Positions 9,384 to 19,227 of a stretch of 64,000 bases of DNA are shown here, piece by piece (position 1 is the stretch's first letter; each line of letters begins with the position of its first letter). This DNA comes from Natronorubrum texcoconense (GTDB lineage Archaea; Halobacteriota; Halobacteria; Halobacteriales; Natrialbaceae): the NCBI RefSeq assembly GCF_900100335.1, contig NZ_FNFE01000009.1, positions 141,176 to 205,175 of the forward strand. The letters run 5' to 3'. The notes under the pieces are model-generated. The model was not told the DNA's origin. It worked only from the letters and a program-made list of their open reading frames with translations, and did not search any database. The position numbers were made by a program, and so were the translations under genes.

Positions 9384-11258
9384 TTACCGCAGCGCCTCGA
9401 GATCGAACTCGAACGCCGCAACCGGCACCTCGAGGTCGTACTCGATCAGCGCCTTCGGATGGATCTCGCCGACGATTCCGACGTCTTCGCCGTCGATCAC
9501 GACCGACGCGGTTCGACCCGAAATGAAGGCCGGGTGCTCCGTCGGTGGGGTCTCGAGGTCGACGTCGAAGTTACGCGCGAGCGCTTGCAGCCGCGCCTTG
9601 GCGTCCTCGTAGCCCGCGTCGTGGTTCGCGAGGACGGCCCCGACGTGGCGGCTCTCGCCGACGCCGGTGTTCTCGCTGTCGTCGAGCGCCGCGCGGAAGC
9701 CGATCTCCGAGAGGTGCTGCGGGTACGAGCGGTGGGTGTTTCGCTCGAGGACCATCATGAGCGAGGGGAGCAGCCACGTCCGCAGGATGGTGTAGTCCTC
9801 GCTGTAGGGCTCCTTGATCGTCGCCGGCTCGCCCGCGCCGTAGGCGTCCGACCCCGGCGCTATCTCGAGGCGTTCGTAGTTCTCTTCCTCGTTGCTCATG
9901 TGGAAGTTCAGCAGGTCCTCGAAGCCGAGTCCGACGAGCTGGGTGCGCACGGCGCGCTCGAGACGCGAGCGCTCGTGGCGACCGCCGACGGTCCCCACGT
10001 CGGGGTAGGTCGGCTCGAGGTCGTTGAAGCCGTAGGCGCGCCCGAGGTCGTCGATGACGTCTAACGGATGGAGGACGTCGACGCGGTAGGGCGGGATGGT
10101 CACGTCGTAGACGAGGGCGCCCGACGACGCGGTGCCGTCGGTTGTCTGGGACGTCTCCGAGCCCTCCGCGGCGCCTCGTTCCTCGAGTCCATCCCGATCC
10201 TCCAGCGGCGTGATGGTGCTCTCGTCGTCTGTCTCTCCGTCCTCGCTTTTCGTGGCCTCGAGTCCCGACCGCTCGGCCAGATCGATCACTTCGTCGGGAT
10301 CGAGATCGATTCCGAGGATGGTTTCGATGCGGCTGTGAGCGACCGTCTTCGTCTTCGTCGAGAGATCCGGTCGAACGAGTTCGTGATCCGGATACGCTAT
10401 CGTCACGTCCTCGATCGTCGCGCCGCGCGCCGAGAGCGCGTAGCAGACGATGTTCAGCATCTTGTCGATCGTCCACTGGTCGGTGCCTGTCATCTCGACG
10501 AACAGATCTCTCGACTCGGTCGAGACTTCGGTTCGGCGACCGTTGATCACTGGCGGGAACGAGAACAGCCCGATATCGTCGTAGATCGCGGGATACCGGT
10601 CGTAGCCGCTGACGAGGTCGGCGTACGTTTGGCCGGTCTGGTGGGTCTCGAGGACCGTTGCGGGAGTCATCTCCTCATCCGAGTCGAGCGGGACGAACCG
10701 ATCTCCGTCGGGTTCGACGCCGACGTACTGGATGGTCGAGGCTCCCTCGGTGGCGGAACCCGCTCGCGGCTCGTCGCCGCTCGCATTTTCCGATGCGCGT
10801 AGCGCATCGCCTCCTTTCAACATCGTCAGATCGTGGATCCCGATCGCGCCCTTCGCGCGCTTGCGTCCCATCGTCGCGTGGAGCTTCTCCTGTAGCTGGA
10901 TGAGCGAGTCGAGGGCGTCTTCGTCTAAGTTCACGTCGCGGATCACCGCGCCCGTGACGTACGGTCGCTCGTCCGGCACCGACTCGTCGACCTCGATGGT
11001 CCACTCCGCCGAGTTCGGCGAGGGGACGTGGACGCCGCGGGCGTCGCCGTACTGGTAGCGCATCGAGCGCGCAACGCCCTCGACGGAGAGGCGGTCGAGT
11101 CGGTCAGGTGCGAACTCGAGTTCGAACTCCCCGTCCTCGGTCAGCCCCTCGAACTCGAGGCCGAGACCGAACAGGTCGTCTTTCAGTTCGTCGTCGCTCT
11201 TCTCCTCGCGACCGGTTAACTCTCGCAGTTCGTCGGGGTCGATATCGACGGTGGGCAT
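9384..11258 (-). CDS. pheT: phenylalanine-tRNA ligase beta subunit
   Basis: A 624-residue archaeal-type PheT that pairs with PheS to charge tRNA-Phe. It lacks the bacterial N-terminal tRNA-binding domain, as expected for archaea. The B5-like domain and the class II-like core (LGFEDLLNFHMSNEEENYE, then NTHRSYPQHLSEIGF) are clear. ATG 11258 overlaps the pheS stop as TGATG, indicating translational coupling. Two loop insertions are rich in Gly, Ser, Asp and Glu: one near residues 148-170 carries a 36-base hairpin element found also in lpdA, and one near residues 350-390. Normal function is expected because the core is intact. Confidence 0.95.
   Translation of the reverse strand: MPTVDIDPDELRELTGREEKSDDELKDDLFGLGLEFEGLTEDGEFELEFAPDRLDRLSVEGVARSMRYQYGDARGVHVPSPNSAEWTIEVDESVPDERPYVTGAVIRDVNLDEDALDSLIQLQEKLHATMGRKRAKGAIGIHDLTMLKGGDALRASENASGDEPRAGSATEGASTIQYVGVEPDGDRFVPLDSDEEMTPATVLETHQTGQTYADLVSGYDRYPAIYDDIGLFSFPPVINGRRTEVSTESRDLFVEMTGTDQWTIDKMLNIVCYALSARGATIEDVTIAYPDHELVRPDLSTKTKTVAHSRIETILGIDLDPDEVIDLAERSGLEATKSEDGETDDESTITPLEDRDGLEERGAAEGSETSQTTDGTASSGALVYDVTIPPYRVDVLHPLDVIDDLGRAYGFNDLEPTYPDVGTVGGRHERSRLERAVRTQLVGLGFEDLLNFHMSNEEENYERLEIAPGSDAYGAGEPATIKEPYSEDYTILRTWLLPSLMMVLERNTHRSYPQHLSEIGFRAALDDSENTGVGESRHVGAVLANHDAGYEDAKARLQALARNFDVDLETPPTEHPAFISGRTASVVIDGEDVGIVGEIHPKALIEYDLEVPVAAFEFDLEALR
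10775..10810 (-). repeat. 36-nt palindromic element inserted in frame in pheT
   Basis: Read on the coding strand, this element has an 8-bp-arm hairpin with a 3-base TAC loop (bases 10791-10809), followed by a GGA-AAA-TGCGAGCGG flank. It translates as DALRASENASG in a non-conserved loop. A second copy lies in lpdA at 59937-59972 in the same orientation and the same codon phase, and the one base pair that differs in the stem is changed on both sides. Confidence 0.7.
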
Positions 11259-12784
11259 CAGTAGGTCACCTCCGCGTTCCGCAGGAACTCGAGGTCGGCG
11301 AGCGTGCCGTGGAGGTCGCGGATGTCCTCCGCGCCGGTGGTCAGCATGGCGAGTCGCTCCAGCGCGAGCCCCCACGCCATCACGTCGCACTCTACCCCGA
11401 GGGGGTCCAGCATCTCCTCGCGGAAGATGCCGGAGTTGCCGATCTCGATCAGTTCGCCCGTCGTGGGGTGGGTGCCGAACAGTTCGAAGCTGGGCTCCGT
11501 GTAGGGGTTGTAGTGGGGTTTGAACTGGATGTCCTCGATCCCGAACTGGGCGTAGAACTCCTCGAAGGTGCCCATGAGGTCCCGAACCGAGAGATCCTCG
11601 GCCATCACCCAGCCCTCGATCTGGTAGAACTCCAGCAGGTGGGTGGCGTCGAGCGTGTCGTTTCGATAGGCTTTCTCGACGCTGAAGTAGCGCGCTGGCG
11701 GCTCGATCTCGCCGATCTCTTCGCCCGAAAGGTATCGGGTCGACAGCGAGGTGGTGTGGCCCCGAAGCGCGAGCGCGCGGGCGAAGTCCTCGTCCCACGG
11801 CGAGTGATACCCCTCGCTGTCCTCGCCGATACCCTCTCGGTGGGCGCGTTCGACGCGCTCGACGAGGTCCTCGGGCAACTCGTCGATGTGACTCGGCTGT
11901 TCCAGGGCGAACCGGTCCCAGTGCGTTCGCGCAGGGTGGTCCTGGGGCATGAACAGACAGTCGTTGATCCAGAAGTCCGCGTCGGCGTGCGGGCCGTCCA
12001 TCTCCTGGAAGCCCATGCCGACGAGGACGTCCTTGACGCGCTCGGACATCTGCCGGAGGACGTGGACGTTTCCGCCCTCGAACGTCTCGGCGTCGGCCTC
12101 GACGTTGTACTCGGCGAACTCGACGTCCTCCCACTCCCCGCTGGTCAGGAGTTCCGGCGTGACCTGACCGACCGTCTCGGCGGTCTCGAGGCCGGCCATC
12201 AGTTCGGTGACGGCGCGCTCGGTCAGCGTCACCTCGCGGACGGTCGACTCGGTGCGCTCGAGCAGGCCGCGCCGCTCGAGTTCCTCGAGGGTGTCCGCGT
12301 CGACGTCGACGCTCTCGACGGCTGCGTCGTCGGCTCCCGAGAGCGTCTCGAGCGCGTTCGCTTCCGCGTCCGCGCTCGGGTCAGCGTCCGGGTCGGCCGT
12401 GATCTCGCCGCTGTCGATGACGCCGTACCCCTTGCGGGCGTAGTTCGAGAGCGCGATGTCGACCTGCGGTCCCTCGAGCCCGGAGGCGCCGATGACTCGT
12501 CCCATCTGGACGGGGTCGCTATCGCCGCCGGCCTCGAGCGCGGCCTCGTAGAGTCGAACCTCGGGAAGTTGCTCGTCCGCGTATTCGACGCCCTCGTCGG
12601 TGAGCGCGATCGTTTCGTCGACACGTTCCGCGACGGCGACCAGCCCCACCTCCTCGAGTTCGAACACCGCGCCGGTGACGGTCTCGGGAGGGAGGTCGGT
12701 CGCCGCAGCGAGGGCGTCGACGGACTCCGCCTCGTCTGCGCTCGCGGCCTCTAAGACCGCGACCTGTTGTGCTGGAAGTTGCAT
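11258..12784 (-). CDS. pheS: phenylalanine-tRNA ligase alpha subunit
   Basis: A 508-residue archaeal PheS. The N-terminal half holds winged-helix-like domains (MQLPAQQVAVLEAASADEAE onward), used for tRNA recognition in the archaeal/eukaryotic type. The C-terminal class II catalytic core includes MGFQEMDGPHADADFWINDC (motif 1 region), THLLEFYQIEGWVMAEDLS (motif 2) and the motif 3 region MAWGLALERLAML. The stop codon overlaps the pheT start, so the two subunits are made from one transcript. The start is ATG 12784. It joins the PheT subunit in the cytoplasm to form the heterotetramer. Confidence 0.95.
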   Translation of the reverse strand: MQLPAQQVAVLEAASADEAESVDALAAATDLPPETVTGAVFELEEVGLVAVAERVDETIALTDEGVEYADEQLPEVRLYEAALEAGGDSDPVQMGRVIGASGLEGPQVDIALSNYARKGYGVIDSGEITADPDADPSADAEANALETLSGADDAAVESVDVDADTLEELERRGLLERTESTVREVTLTERAVTELMAGLETAETVGQVTPELLTSGEWEDVEFAEYNVEADAETFEGGNVHVLRQMSERVKDVLVGMGFQEMDGPHADADFWINDCLFMPQDHPARTHWDRFALEQPSHIDELPEDLVERVERAHREGIGEDSEGYHSPWDEDFARALALRGHTTSLSTRYLSGEEIGEIEPPARYFSVEKAYRNDTLDATHLLEFYQIEGWVMAEDLSVRDLMGTFEEFYAQFGIEDIQFKPHYNPYTEPSFELFGTHPTTGELIEIGNSGIFREEMLDPLGVECDVMAWGLALERLAMLTTGAEDIRDLHGTLADLEFLRNAEVTY

Positions 12785-13314
12785 TCGCTTGTTCGTATGG
12801 CTGCGTGTCGGTCAGTTAGCGGTTCCGATACTGCCCGCCCGGCCGACCCCCGACCGGACCACGTCGAACGGTCGGTTTCGCGGCGAGGACACGGTGTGTG
12901 TGCTCGCGGCTCCACCGGCCAGGAGTCACCGGGCAAAGAAGAAGCCGAATCCCCGATTGCAACGCAACGGTCGGTCACCGATACCGGCACGAACGTGGGA
13001 TTCGGGTGCCATACGTCCTGTCTCTCGACGGCGGGCGAAAAACGTTGCGCTCGCTGCGGTTCTCGTGCTGCGGACCGGACCGATGACCATCCGTCGCCGA
13101 TCCACACCCGAACAAAATTCATTCACCAGATTCGCTGAAACATACTTTCTTGTCATTTTATACATCCTATTCGCAGTCGCAGTTGACAGTTCAATCGTCC
13201 ACTCTCGGCTGTTAATGTAACCATTGTGCAATCCATACGCATATCTGTTAGCATAGACGACACATTCAGTACGGAGCCGCCACCGGACGGCCGCTCTCGA
13301 ATACTACCGCAACT
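12785..13314. other. intergenic region between pheS and the UbiA-type gene
   Basis: About 530 bases separating divergent genes. Open frames on either strand here have no family features and poor codon bias. GC falls between roughly 13110 and 13260, the usual sign of promoter DNA, so promoters for pheS (left) and the prenyltransferase (right) are expected. No RNA gene or repeat was recognised. Confidence 0.4.
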
Positions 13315-14256
13315 ATGGCACGAAAAAATCACACGCTCTCAGACGAGAGTCACACGACAGTAGCGCGACGCAGTTCGCTGCTCGCTCGACTTCCCTCGAG
13401 TATCGGCCGGTTCTGGAACGCACTGGTGTACAGTTCGACGTATCTGGCGCTGATCGCGATGGCCGAGGTGGTCATCGTCTCGGTTCTCCTCTCGCTGTCA
13501 CTGACCCCGGCGGTGATCGTCGTCGGACTGGTCGTCTTCGCCGTCTACACCAACGACCGCCTCGCGGACGTCGACACCGACGCGGTGTCGAACCCCGGAC
13601 AGGCGGGGTTCGTCAGACGATATCGGGACGCCCTCTACGTGCTGGCATCGATCGCGTACGGACTCGCCGTCGCGCTCTCCGTTCTCGGTGGACCAGTCGC
13701 GCTCGCGATAACGCTGCTTCCGGGGGTGTTCTGGGTGTGTTACGCCACGGACTGGATTCCCGACTCTGGCATGCGCGTCCGTCGGTTGAAAGACGTCTTC
13801 CTCGTCAACACGATCGTGGTCGCACTCGCGTGGGCCGTGACGCTGACGTTCCTTCCGCTCGCGTTCGCCGACGGTGCCGTCACGATGTCGGCGCTGTTCG
13901 TCTTCGCGTACTTCTTTCTCCGGGTGTTCACGAACACGGAGATTCCGAACGTCCGTGACGTCGAAGGCGATCGGGCGATCGGCGTCCTGACGATTCCGGT
14001 CGTCTTCGGCGTCGACCGGACGCGCAGGATCCTCGCCGGGATCGATTGCTGTACGGCCGGACTCGTCGCGTTCGCAGTCTACGCCGGCTACATCCCATCC
14101 GTGCTGGCAGTCCCGCTGCTCGCCGGAATCGCCTACTCCCTGGGAATCACGTCGTTGGTCGGCCGGTACGAGAACGAGCGACTGTTGGCGAAGGCTGCCG
14201 AGTGCGAGTACCTCGTCGTCTTCGTCGTCCTTGCGTTCGTCGTACTGCTGATCTGA
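13315..14256 (+). CDS. UbiA-family prenyltransferase
   Basis: A 313-residue membrane protein with about nine hydrophobic helices. The first Asp-rich motif is YTNDRLADVDTD (Asn80, Asp81, Asp85, Asp89), matching the UbiA consensus NDxxDxxxD. The second cluster NVRDVEGDRAIG (Asp214, Asp218) follows helix 6. The enzyme should transfer an isoprenoid chain to an acceptor in the membrane. In haloarchaea such proteins make archaeal lipids, menaquinone or carotenoids; which one is not clear from the context, and no pathway partner sits beside it. The first 35 residues are polar and Arg/Ser-rich, an unusual extension. Confidence 0.85.
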   Translation: MARKNHTLSDESHTTVARRSSLLARLPSSIGRFWNALVYSSTYLALIAMAEVVIVSVLLSLSLTPAVIVVGLVVFAVYTNDRLADVDTDAVSNPGQAGFVRRYRDALYVLASIAYGLAVALSVLGGPVALAITLLPGVFWVCYATDWIPDSGMRVRRLKDVFLVNTIVVALAWAVTLTFLPLAFADGAVTMSALFVFAYFFLRVFTNTEIPNVRDVEGDRAIGVLTIPVVFGVDRTRRILAGIDCCTAGLVAFAVYAGYIPSVLAVPLLAGIAYSLGITSLVGRYENERLLAKAAECEYLVVFVVLAFVVLLI

Positions 14257-14339
14257 CTCAACTGACGAGCTGCGAACATCTTTCGATAGCACGATTTTTC
14301 CGCACGTTTAATAGCTAACGGGACCTCTCTCCTGCATCG

Positions 14340-16046
14340 GTGTTCTCTCTTACATTTCTGTCGGGAATATTACTTGCAACCGTGGCGATCGGAACAGCGG
14401 CGGCACTCCTCGCCTGGCGAGAACGACCCGAGCCGGGCGCCGTCCCGCTCGTCGTGATGCTCACCGGACAGTGCATCTGGTCGGCGCTCCTCGTTTTCGA
14501 TCTGGAGGCATCGACGCTCGGCGGGAAAGTCTTCTGGGCGAATCTCAGGTGGATCGGCGTCGTCGCCATTCCGGTCGGCTGGCTGCTCTTCTCGCTGGAG
14601 TACACCGGCCGGGATCGGTACGTCCAGCCACGCTACGTCGCGCTCGTCTCGATCGTTCCGGTCCTCACCGTAATCTTTGCATTGACCGACAGTAGCCTGC
14701 TCTACACCGACTCGAGACTCGTCTACGAAGGCGATATGCTGTTGCTCAGCCGGACTCCCGGCCCCTGGTTCTGGGTGATCGCCGCCTACACCTACCTGCT
14801 CGGACTGCTCGGAGCCGTTCCACTCTTGGAGCTGATTCGGAACGATTCGCTGCCGTTCAGAGGGCAAAGCGCCGCACTGCTGATCGGGATCGTGGCGCCG
14901 TGGGCGAGCAACCTCCTCTTTCTCCTGGGGGCGATTCCGATCCCGGGTCTCGACCCTACACCGGTCGCGTTTTCGATCTCCGGGGTCGCCTGCCTCGGCG
15001 CACTCACGCGGTTTCAGCTCTTCGGGACGAGTCCGTCGCCGAACCCGCGTGCACGCCGACTGCTCTTCGAGCGGATGCCGGACGGTGCCATCGTCGTCGA
15101 CGGACACGACTACGTCGTCGACATCAACGAAACCGGTGCGGCGATTCTGGGAACGGTACCTCGTGCTGTGCTGGGGAGTCCGCTTCGAGAAGCCGTTCCC
15201 GACGATTTCCACGTCTCGTCGGACGGCTCGGTCTCGGTGCAAGGCCCGTTCCGAAGCAGAGACGACGAGCGACTGTACGACGTGACGGCGACGCGTATCA
15301 CCGACGTCCAGGATCGAACGATCGGCCACGTCATCACGTTTCACGATATCAGCGAGCACGTGCGACAGCAACAGCGCCACGAGGTCCTGAACCGCGTCTT
15401 CAGACACAACATCCGGACGGAGACGAACGTCATCAGCAGCTACGCGGAACTGCTCGCAGACGGCGCGAATCAGGACGTCGCCGACGAAATCACGGCGAGT
15501 GCGCGACGTATCGAATCGCTGGCGACCAAAGCCCGCGAAATCATCGACGTCTTCGAACAGGGACGCGAATCGATCGAGCCCGTCTCACTCGAGGTGCTCC
15601 TCCGCGATGTGAGCACGGCCGTCCGTACCGAGTACCCGAACGCTCGCATCGAACGCGACTCGAATCTCGAGGGGATCTACGTCGCCAACGTTCTCGAGCC
15701 CGTGTTCGCGAACCTCGTCGAAAACGGCATCGAACACAACACCGGCTCGGGCCCGTTCGTTCGAATCGAGGTCGAGGCGGACGACGACCGGGTGCGGATC
15801 CGTATCGCGGATAACGGCCCCGGAATCGACGCCTACGAGCGATCGTCGGTCGAACGCGGGACCGAGACGCCGCTCGACCACGGGAGCGGTCTCGGCCTCT
15901 GGTTGGCCAAGTGGGGCGTCGAAATCGCGGGCGGCTCGGTGACCTTCGGGACGAACGAGCCGACCGGGTCGGTCGTGACTATCGAGGTCCCACTGTTGTG
16001 CCCGTCCGGCGAATCAGGCGACGAGTCGAACGAGGCCGCGCCCTGA
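14340..16046 (+). CDS. 7TM-PAS sensor histidine kinase
   Basis: A 568-residue sensor kinase starting at GTG 14340. The first 220 residues form seven hydrophobic helices of the haloarchaeal HisKA_7TM type. A PAS-like sensor follows (LLFERMPDGAIVVDGHDYVV, about residues 240-340), then a dimerization helix with the phospho-acceptor His356 in VFRHNIRTETNVI. The catalytic domain has the N box NLVENGIEHN, the D box IADNGPGI and the G box GSGLGLWL, so it looks active. No response regulator is adjacent. It follows the UbiA-type gene and converges with the next gene, 13 bases away. The signal sensed is unknown. Confidence 0.88.
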   Translation: MFSLTFLSGILLATVAIGTAAALLAWRERPEPGAVPLVVMLTGQCIWSALLVFDLEASTLGGKVFWANLRWIGVVAIPVGWLLFSLEYTGRDRYVQPRYVALVSIVPVLTVIFALTDSSLLYTDSRLVYEGDMLLLSRTPGPWFWVIAAYTYLLGLLGAVPLLELIRNDSLPFRGQSAALLIGIVAPWASNLLFLLGAIPIPGLDPTPVAFSISGVACLGALTRFQLFGTSPSPNPRARRLLFERMPDGAIVVDGHDYVVDINETGAAILGTVPRAVLGSPLREAVPDDFHVSSDGSVSVQGPFRSRDDERLYDVTATRITDVQDRTIGHVITFHDISEHVRQQQRHEVLNRVFRHNIRTETNVISSYAELLADGANQDVADEITASARRIESLATKAREIIDVFEQGRESIEPVSLEVLLRDVSTAVRTEYPNARIERDSNLEGIYVANVLEPVFANLVENGIEHNTGSGPFVRIEVEADDDRVRIRIADNGPGIDAYERSSVERGTETPLDHGSGLGLWLAKWGVEIAGGSVTFGTNEPTGSVVTIEVPLLCPSGESGDESNEAAP

Positions 16047-16059
16047 GAGCGACGGGAGA

Positions 16060-17529
16060 CTACCCGTTCGAGACGCGCGTCGTCTCGAGCGAGCCCGAAT
16101 CGACCCACTCGAACCCCGCTTGCTCGCCGGCCGCTTTCGCCGTCGTCACCGCGTCGGGATCGAACGACTCCGCGAACTCGATGCGGGTCTCCTCGGGTTC
16201 GGCCGCGGGCAGCTCGGGGAGGAACTCGTCGTCCTCGAGCAGTCCCTCGACGCTGACGGCGCCGCCGGCGCCGAGGGCGACCCCGAGCGCGCTGTAGCGG
16301 TCGTGTGCCGTCTCGAACTCGTCGTCGGTCCCGAAAGAGTCGTTGCCGACTCGAGCGGTCTTCGAGGAGCCCGAGAGCGTGCCGAACCCGTCGTCCGACG
16401 ACTCATCGCCTTCGTCGGCTCGCTCGCGTTTGTCGCGTTTGTCGCGTCCGTCGCGTCGTTCGGCCGTTCGCTCTCGCTGGTCTTCGAGCATCGCGTCGGC
16501 CACGTCCTTCGGCGAGGGTTCGGGGCTCGAGTCGTCGTCGCTCACCCTCGAGACCGTCGGCGAGCCGCCTCGGATCTCGAAGCCGTCGGTTTCGATCGAC
16601 GGGGATTGTGTCGACGGCGCTCCTGCCGTCTCGTCCCCCTCGTTCGCTGCCGTCTCATTCCCCTTCGATTCGGCTTCCTCGATGAGCGACGCGACCGAGG
16701 ACTGGGTGTCGTCCGTCTCCCGTGGGGCGACGTCGCTCCCGCCGTCGAGGAGTGACGGTCGCCGTTTCGCTCGCTCGAGCGCCCACACCGGCCACGGACC
16801 CGATTCGTACGCGCCGTTCGGATCGTCGACCCCGACGTCTCCGTCGTCATCACCTCCTCCGAGATCGTCGTCTGCGGGAACGTACGCCTCGAGGTCGTGT
16901 TCGGGCAACAGCGGCCGATCGAACGCCGAAATTTGCTGACCGTACCGCTCCCGAAGGCGCTCTAGCTCCTTCGTTTCGATAACTGCGGCCCGCCAGCGGT
17001 CGACGCCGGCCGACAACAGGACGACCGTCGCGCCGGTCCCGGCGAGCAATCGGTCGTCGACCGCGCGCAAGACGGCGGGCAGGTTGTCGTCCGCCAGCGG
17101 CGTCTGCGGGTAGGTGACCGTCGCCTCACGAGTGCGTTCCTTCGGATCCGTGGCGGCGAGTTCCAGCCGGTCGCGTCCTGTTTCGGCCGGTCCCGTCCGC
17201 GTCCACTCGAGCGACCAGCCGATCGACGCGAAGACGGCCTCGAGTTCGCGCCCTAGCGCTCGCTGGGCGTAGCGCGCCGAGCACGCGATGCCACGGTCGC
17301 CGTGGCAGATCAGCTGTCGAACCGTCGCTGTTCGGTCGCGTTCGTCGGCGAGCACGTCCGCGATGATCTGCTCGAGCGAGGTGTCGCCGCCCGCACGGCC
17401 GGGCGGAGCCGTCGTGTGGTACTCCCGGCGCTGGGCGCGCACGTCGGCGGGCGTGACGCCGAAGGAGCCGAGAATATCGGCACAGCGCACGACGTCTCGG
17501 CTCGGGGCGCCGGCTCGGCCGGTCTCCAT
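16060..17529 (-). CDS. uncharacterised acidic haloarchaeal protein
   Basis: A 489-residue protein I do not recognise. The first 220 residues look globular: a helix-turn region (DVVRCADILGSFGVTPADVR), then a mixed segment with two Cys (CHGDRGIACSARYAQRAL) and LLAGTGATVVLLSAGVDRWR. Residues 225-400 are low complexity and strongly acidic, with one basic island (RRDGRDKRDKRERADEG). The last 70 residues seem ordered again (HDRYSALGVALGAGGAVSVE and beyond). The globular-linker-globular layout suggests a scaffold or DNA-associated protein, which is a guess. It shares strand and neighbourhood with trpS, 72 bases apart, with trpS lying upstream. Confidence 0.7.
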   Translation of the reverse strand: METGRAGAPSRDVVRCADILGSFGVTPADVRAQRREYHTTAPPGRAGGDTSLEQIIADVLADERDRTATVRQLICHGDRGIACSARYAQRALGRELEAVFASIGWSLEWTRTGPAETGRDRLELAATDPKERTREATVTYPQTPLADDNLPAVLRAVDDRLLAGTGATVVLLSAGVDRWRAAVIETKELERLRERYGQQISAFDRPLLPEHDLEAYVPADDDLGGGDDDGDVGVDDPNGAYESGPWPVWALERAKRRPSLLDGGSDVAPRETDDTQSSVASLIEEAESKGNETAANEGDETAGAPSTQSPSIETDGFEIRGGSPTVSRVSDDDSSPEPSPKDVADAMLEDQRERTAERRDGRDKRDKRERADEGDESSDDGFGTLSGSSKTARVGNDSFGTDDEFETAHDRYSALGVALGAGGAVSVEGLLEDDEFLPELPAAEPEETRIEFAESFDPDAVTTAKAAGEQAGFEWVDSGSLETTRVSNG

Positions 17530-17601
17530 CGACCCGGGCTACATCGTGACTACTGATATGCTTTCTCTCTAGATTCTGTGACAAAAAACGAACGAGATTG
17601 A

Positions 17602-19227
17602 TTATCGTCGACGCGGCGACTCGAGTTCGATGTCGGCGTCCTCGAGCAACGCCTCGACCTCCGCGCGTTTTTCCTGGTGGTCCGCGAGGAACTCCTTCAT
17701 GAGTTGGGCGGCCTGTTCCTTGCAGTCGCCACAGAGCCGTTCGCCGCCGACGCACTCGTCGTAGACGCGCTTGGCGAACTCGTCGTCGTCGCCGGCGAGC
17801 AGGTAGGCGTACAGCTCGTAGACGGGACACTCGTCCGCCTTCCCGCCCTTCTCGCGCTGCTCTTCGGCCGTCTCGCGGCCGCCGGTGGTCGCCGACTTCA
17901 CCTTGTCGTAGCCGTCTTCGGGGTCGTCGAGCAGGGAGATGTGGCTCGCGGGCACGGACGAGGACATTTTCCCGCCCGTCAGGCCGGTCATGAACCGGTG
18001 GTAGATCGACGACGGCGGCTGGAAGCCGTAGCCGCCGTTCTCGACTTCGACCTGCCTGGCGAGCTCTTCGGCTTCGGCGCGGTCGATCTCGAAGGCGTCG
18101 ACGTGGCTCTCGTAGACCCGTTTCTCGCCCTCGATGGCGTCGATGAGCGCGTTGAAGGCGTCGTCGGTTGCCCGTCGATCGAAGAAGCGAGTGCGCGGAC
18201 GGACCGGTTCCATTCCTGCTTCGTTCAGTTTCGTCAGCACCGAACTCAGCGTGTCGGCGTCCGCGTCGATCTCCGACAGCGGCGTCTCCTCGAGCGCCTC
18301 GGCGACGTGGACGCAGCGAAGGTCGTCGTCGTCGAAGTCGGCGGGATCGAGTCGCTCGTAGAACTCGGCGACGAGGTCGCGTTCCTCCGGCTCGAGTTCG
18401 AAGCTGGCGTACGCTTCGCTCACCTTGAAAAAGCGCATTCGCTCGGCGAGATCCCGCGCCAGTCGGACGTGTGGGTCCTGGTCCGGGCCGACGGGGATGA
18501 CCGTGGGTTTTGGCTCCTCGAGTTGCGGGTAGAGGATGTCGGCCATCTGGGTGACCACGCTCTGCATGTGGGAGACGTCGGTCTCGCCGTCGAAGCCGTA
18601 GATCGCCTGGAACTCCGAGAAGTTGGCCTCCGCGCCGAGCTCGAACGCGAGGTCCTGCACCTCGCGGTTCGTCGACTGGCGGTAGAGCGTTCCGTCCTCG
18701 GGATCGAAGCCGAGCGCGAGCAGGGAGAGCAGGTAGCTCCGGGCGTGCTCGTCGATCTCCTCCCAGCTCATCCCGCGGGCCGAGTTGGCCTCTAAGTCGG
18801 CGATCAGGGCGTAGGCGTCGGCTCCCTGCTGTTGGTGCCAGATGATCTCGTCGAAGACGAGCTTGTGGCCGATGTGGGGGTCGCCGGTCGGCATGAACCC
18901 GGAGAGAACGGCCGCTGGCTCGTCGTTCTGCAAGGCCTCTGCGACCGGTCGGTAATCCCGATGACCGAAGATCACGCCGCGGCGCATCAGGTAGTGCGGA
19001 TGGGGCACTTCGTCCAGAATCTCGTCGAACTCCTCGATACCGAACTCCTCGAAGAGTTTCCGGTAGTCGGAGACGGAAGAGGATCCCCAGGGGTCGAGGG
19101 CAACATCGTCGGCACCGGCAGCGCCACCGTCGGCTCGAAGCGCCGACTGCGGTTCTGCGGTCTCGTCACCTCCATCGGTCAACGGTTCCCCTGACTCGGA
19201 CTCCTCGAGTGGGTCGTCTCCGGTCAT
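17602..19227 (-). CDS. trpS: tryptophan-tRNA ligase
   Basis: A 541-residue class I aminoacyl-tRNA synthetase. The HIGH motif is PTGDPHIGHK and the KMSKS motif is GGKMSSS, both intact. The block LMRRGVIFGHRDY and the Cys-containing tail ECVGGERLCGDCKEQAAQLM are typical of archaeal and eukaryotic TrpRS. ATG 19227 (MTGDDPLEESE) is used; the open frame continues upstream only as an Arg-rich shadow. The first 60 residues are a disordered, acidic extension beyond the usual archaeal start at DPWGSS. The enzyme charges tRNA-Trp in the cytoplasm. Confidence 0.95.
   Translation of the reverse strand: MTGDDPLEESESGEPLTDGGDETAEPQSALRADGGAAGADDVALDPWGSSSVSDYRKLFEEFGIEEFDEILDEVPHPHYLMRRGVIFGHRDYRPVAEALQNDEPAAVLSGFMPTGDPHIGHKLVFDEIIWHQQQGADAYALIADLEANSARGMSWEEIDEHARSYLLSLLALGFDPEDGTLYRQSTNREVQDLAFELGAEANFSEFQAIYGFDGETDVSHMQSVVTQMADILYPQLEEPKPTVIPVGPDQDPHVRLARDLAERMRFFKVSEAYASFELEPEERDLVAEFYERLDPADFDDDDLRCVHVAEALEETPLSEIDADADTLSSVLTKLNEAGMEPVRPRTRFFDRRATDDAFNALIDAIEGEKRVYESHVDAFEIDRAEAEELARQVEVENGGYGFQPPSSIYHRFMTGLTGGKMSSSVPASHISLLDDPEDGYDKVKSATTGGRETAEEQREKGGKADECPVYELYAYLLAGDDDEFAKRVYDECVGGERLCGDCKEQAAQLMKEFLADHQEKRAEVEALLEDADIELESPRRR

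Noticed and set aside
11108..12754. 548-residue plus-strand open frame
   Set aside because: Shadow of pheS; no motifs.
12785..13314. Several frames of 60-200 residues
   Set aside because: No codon bias, no motifs, and frames on both strands overlap one another; treated as promoter DNA.
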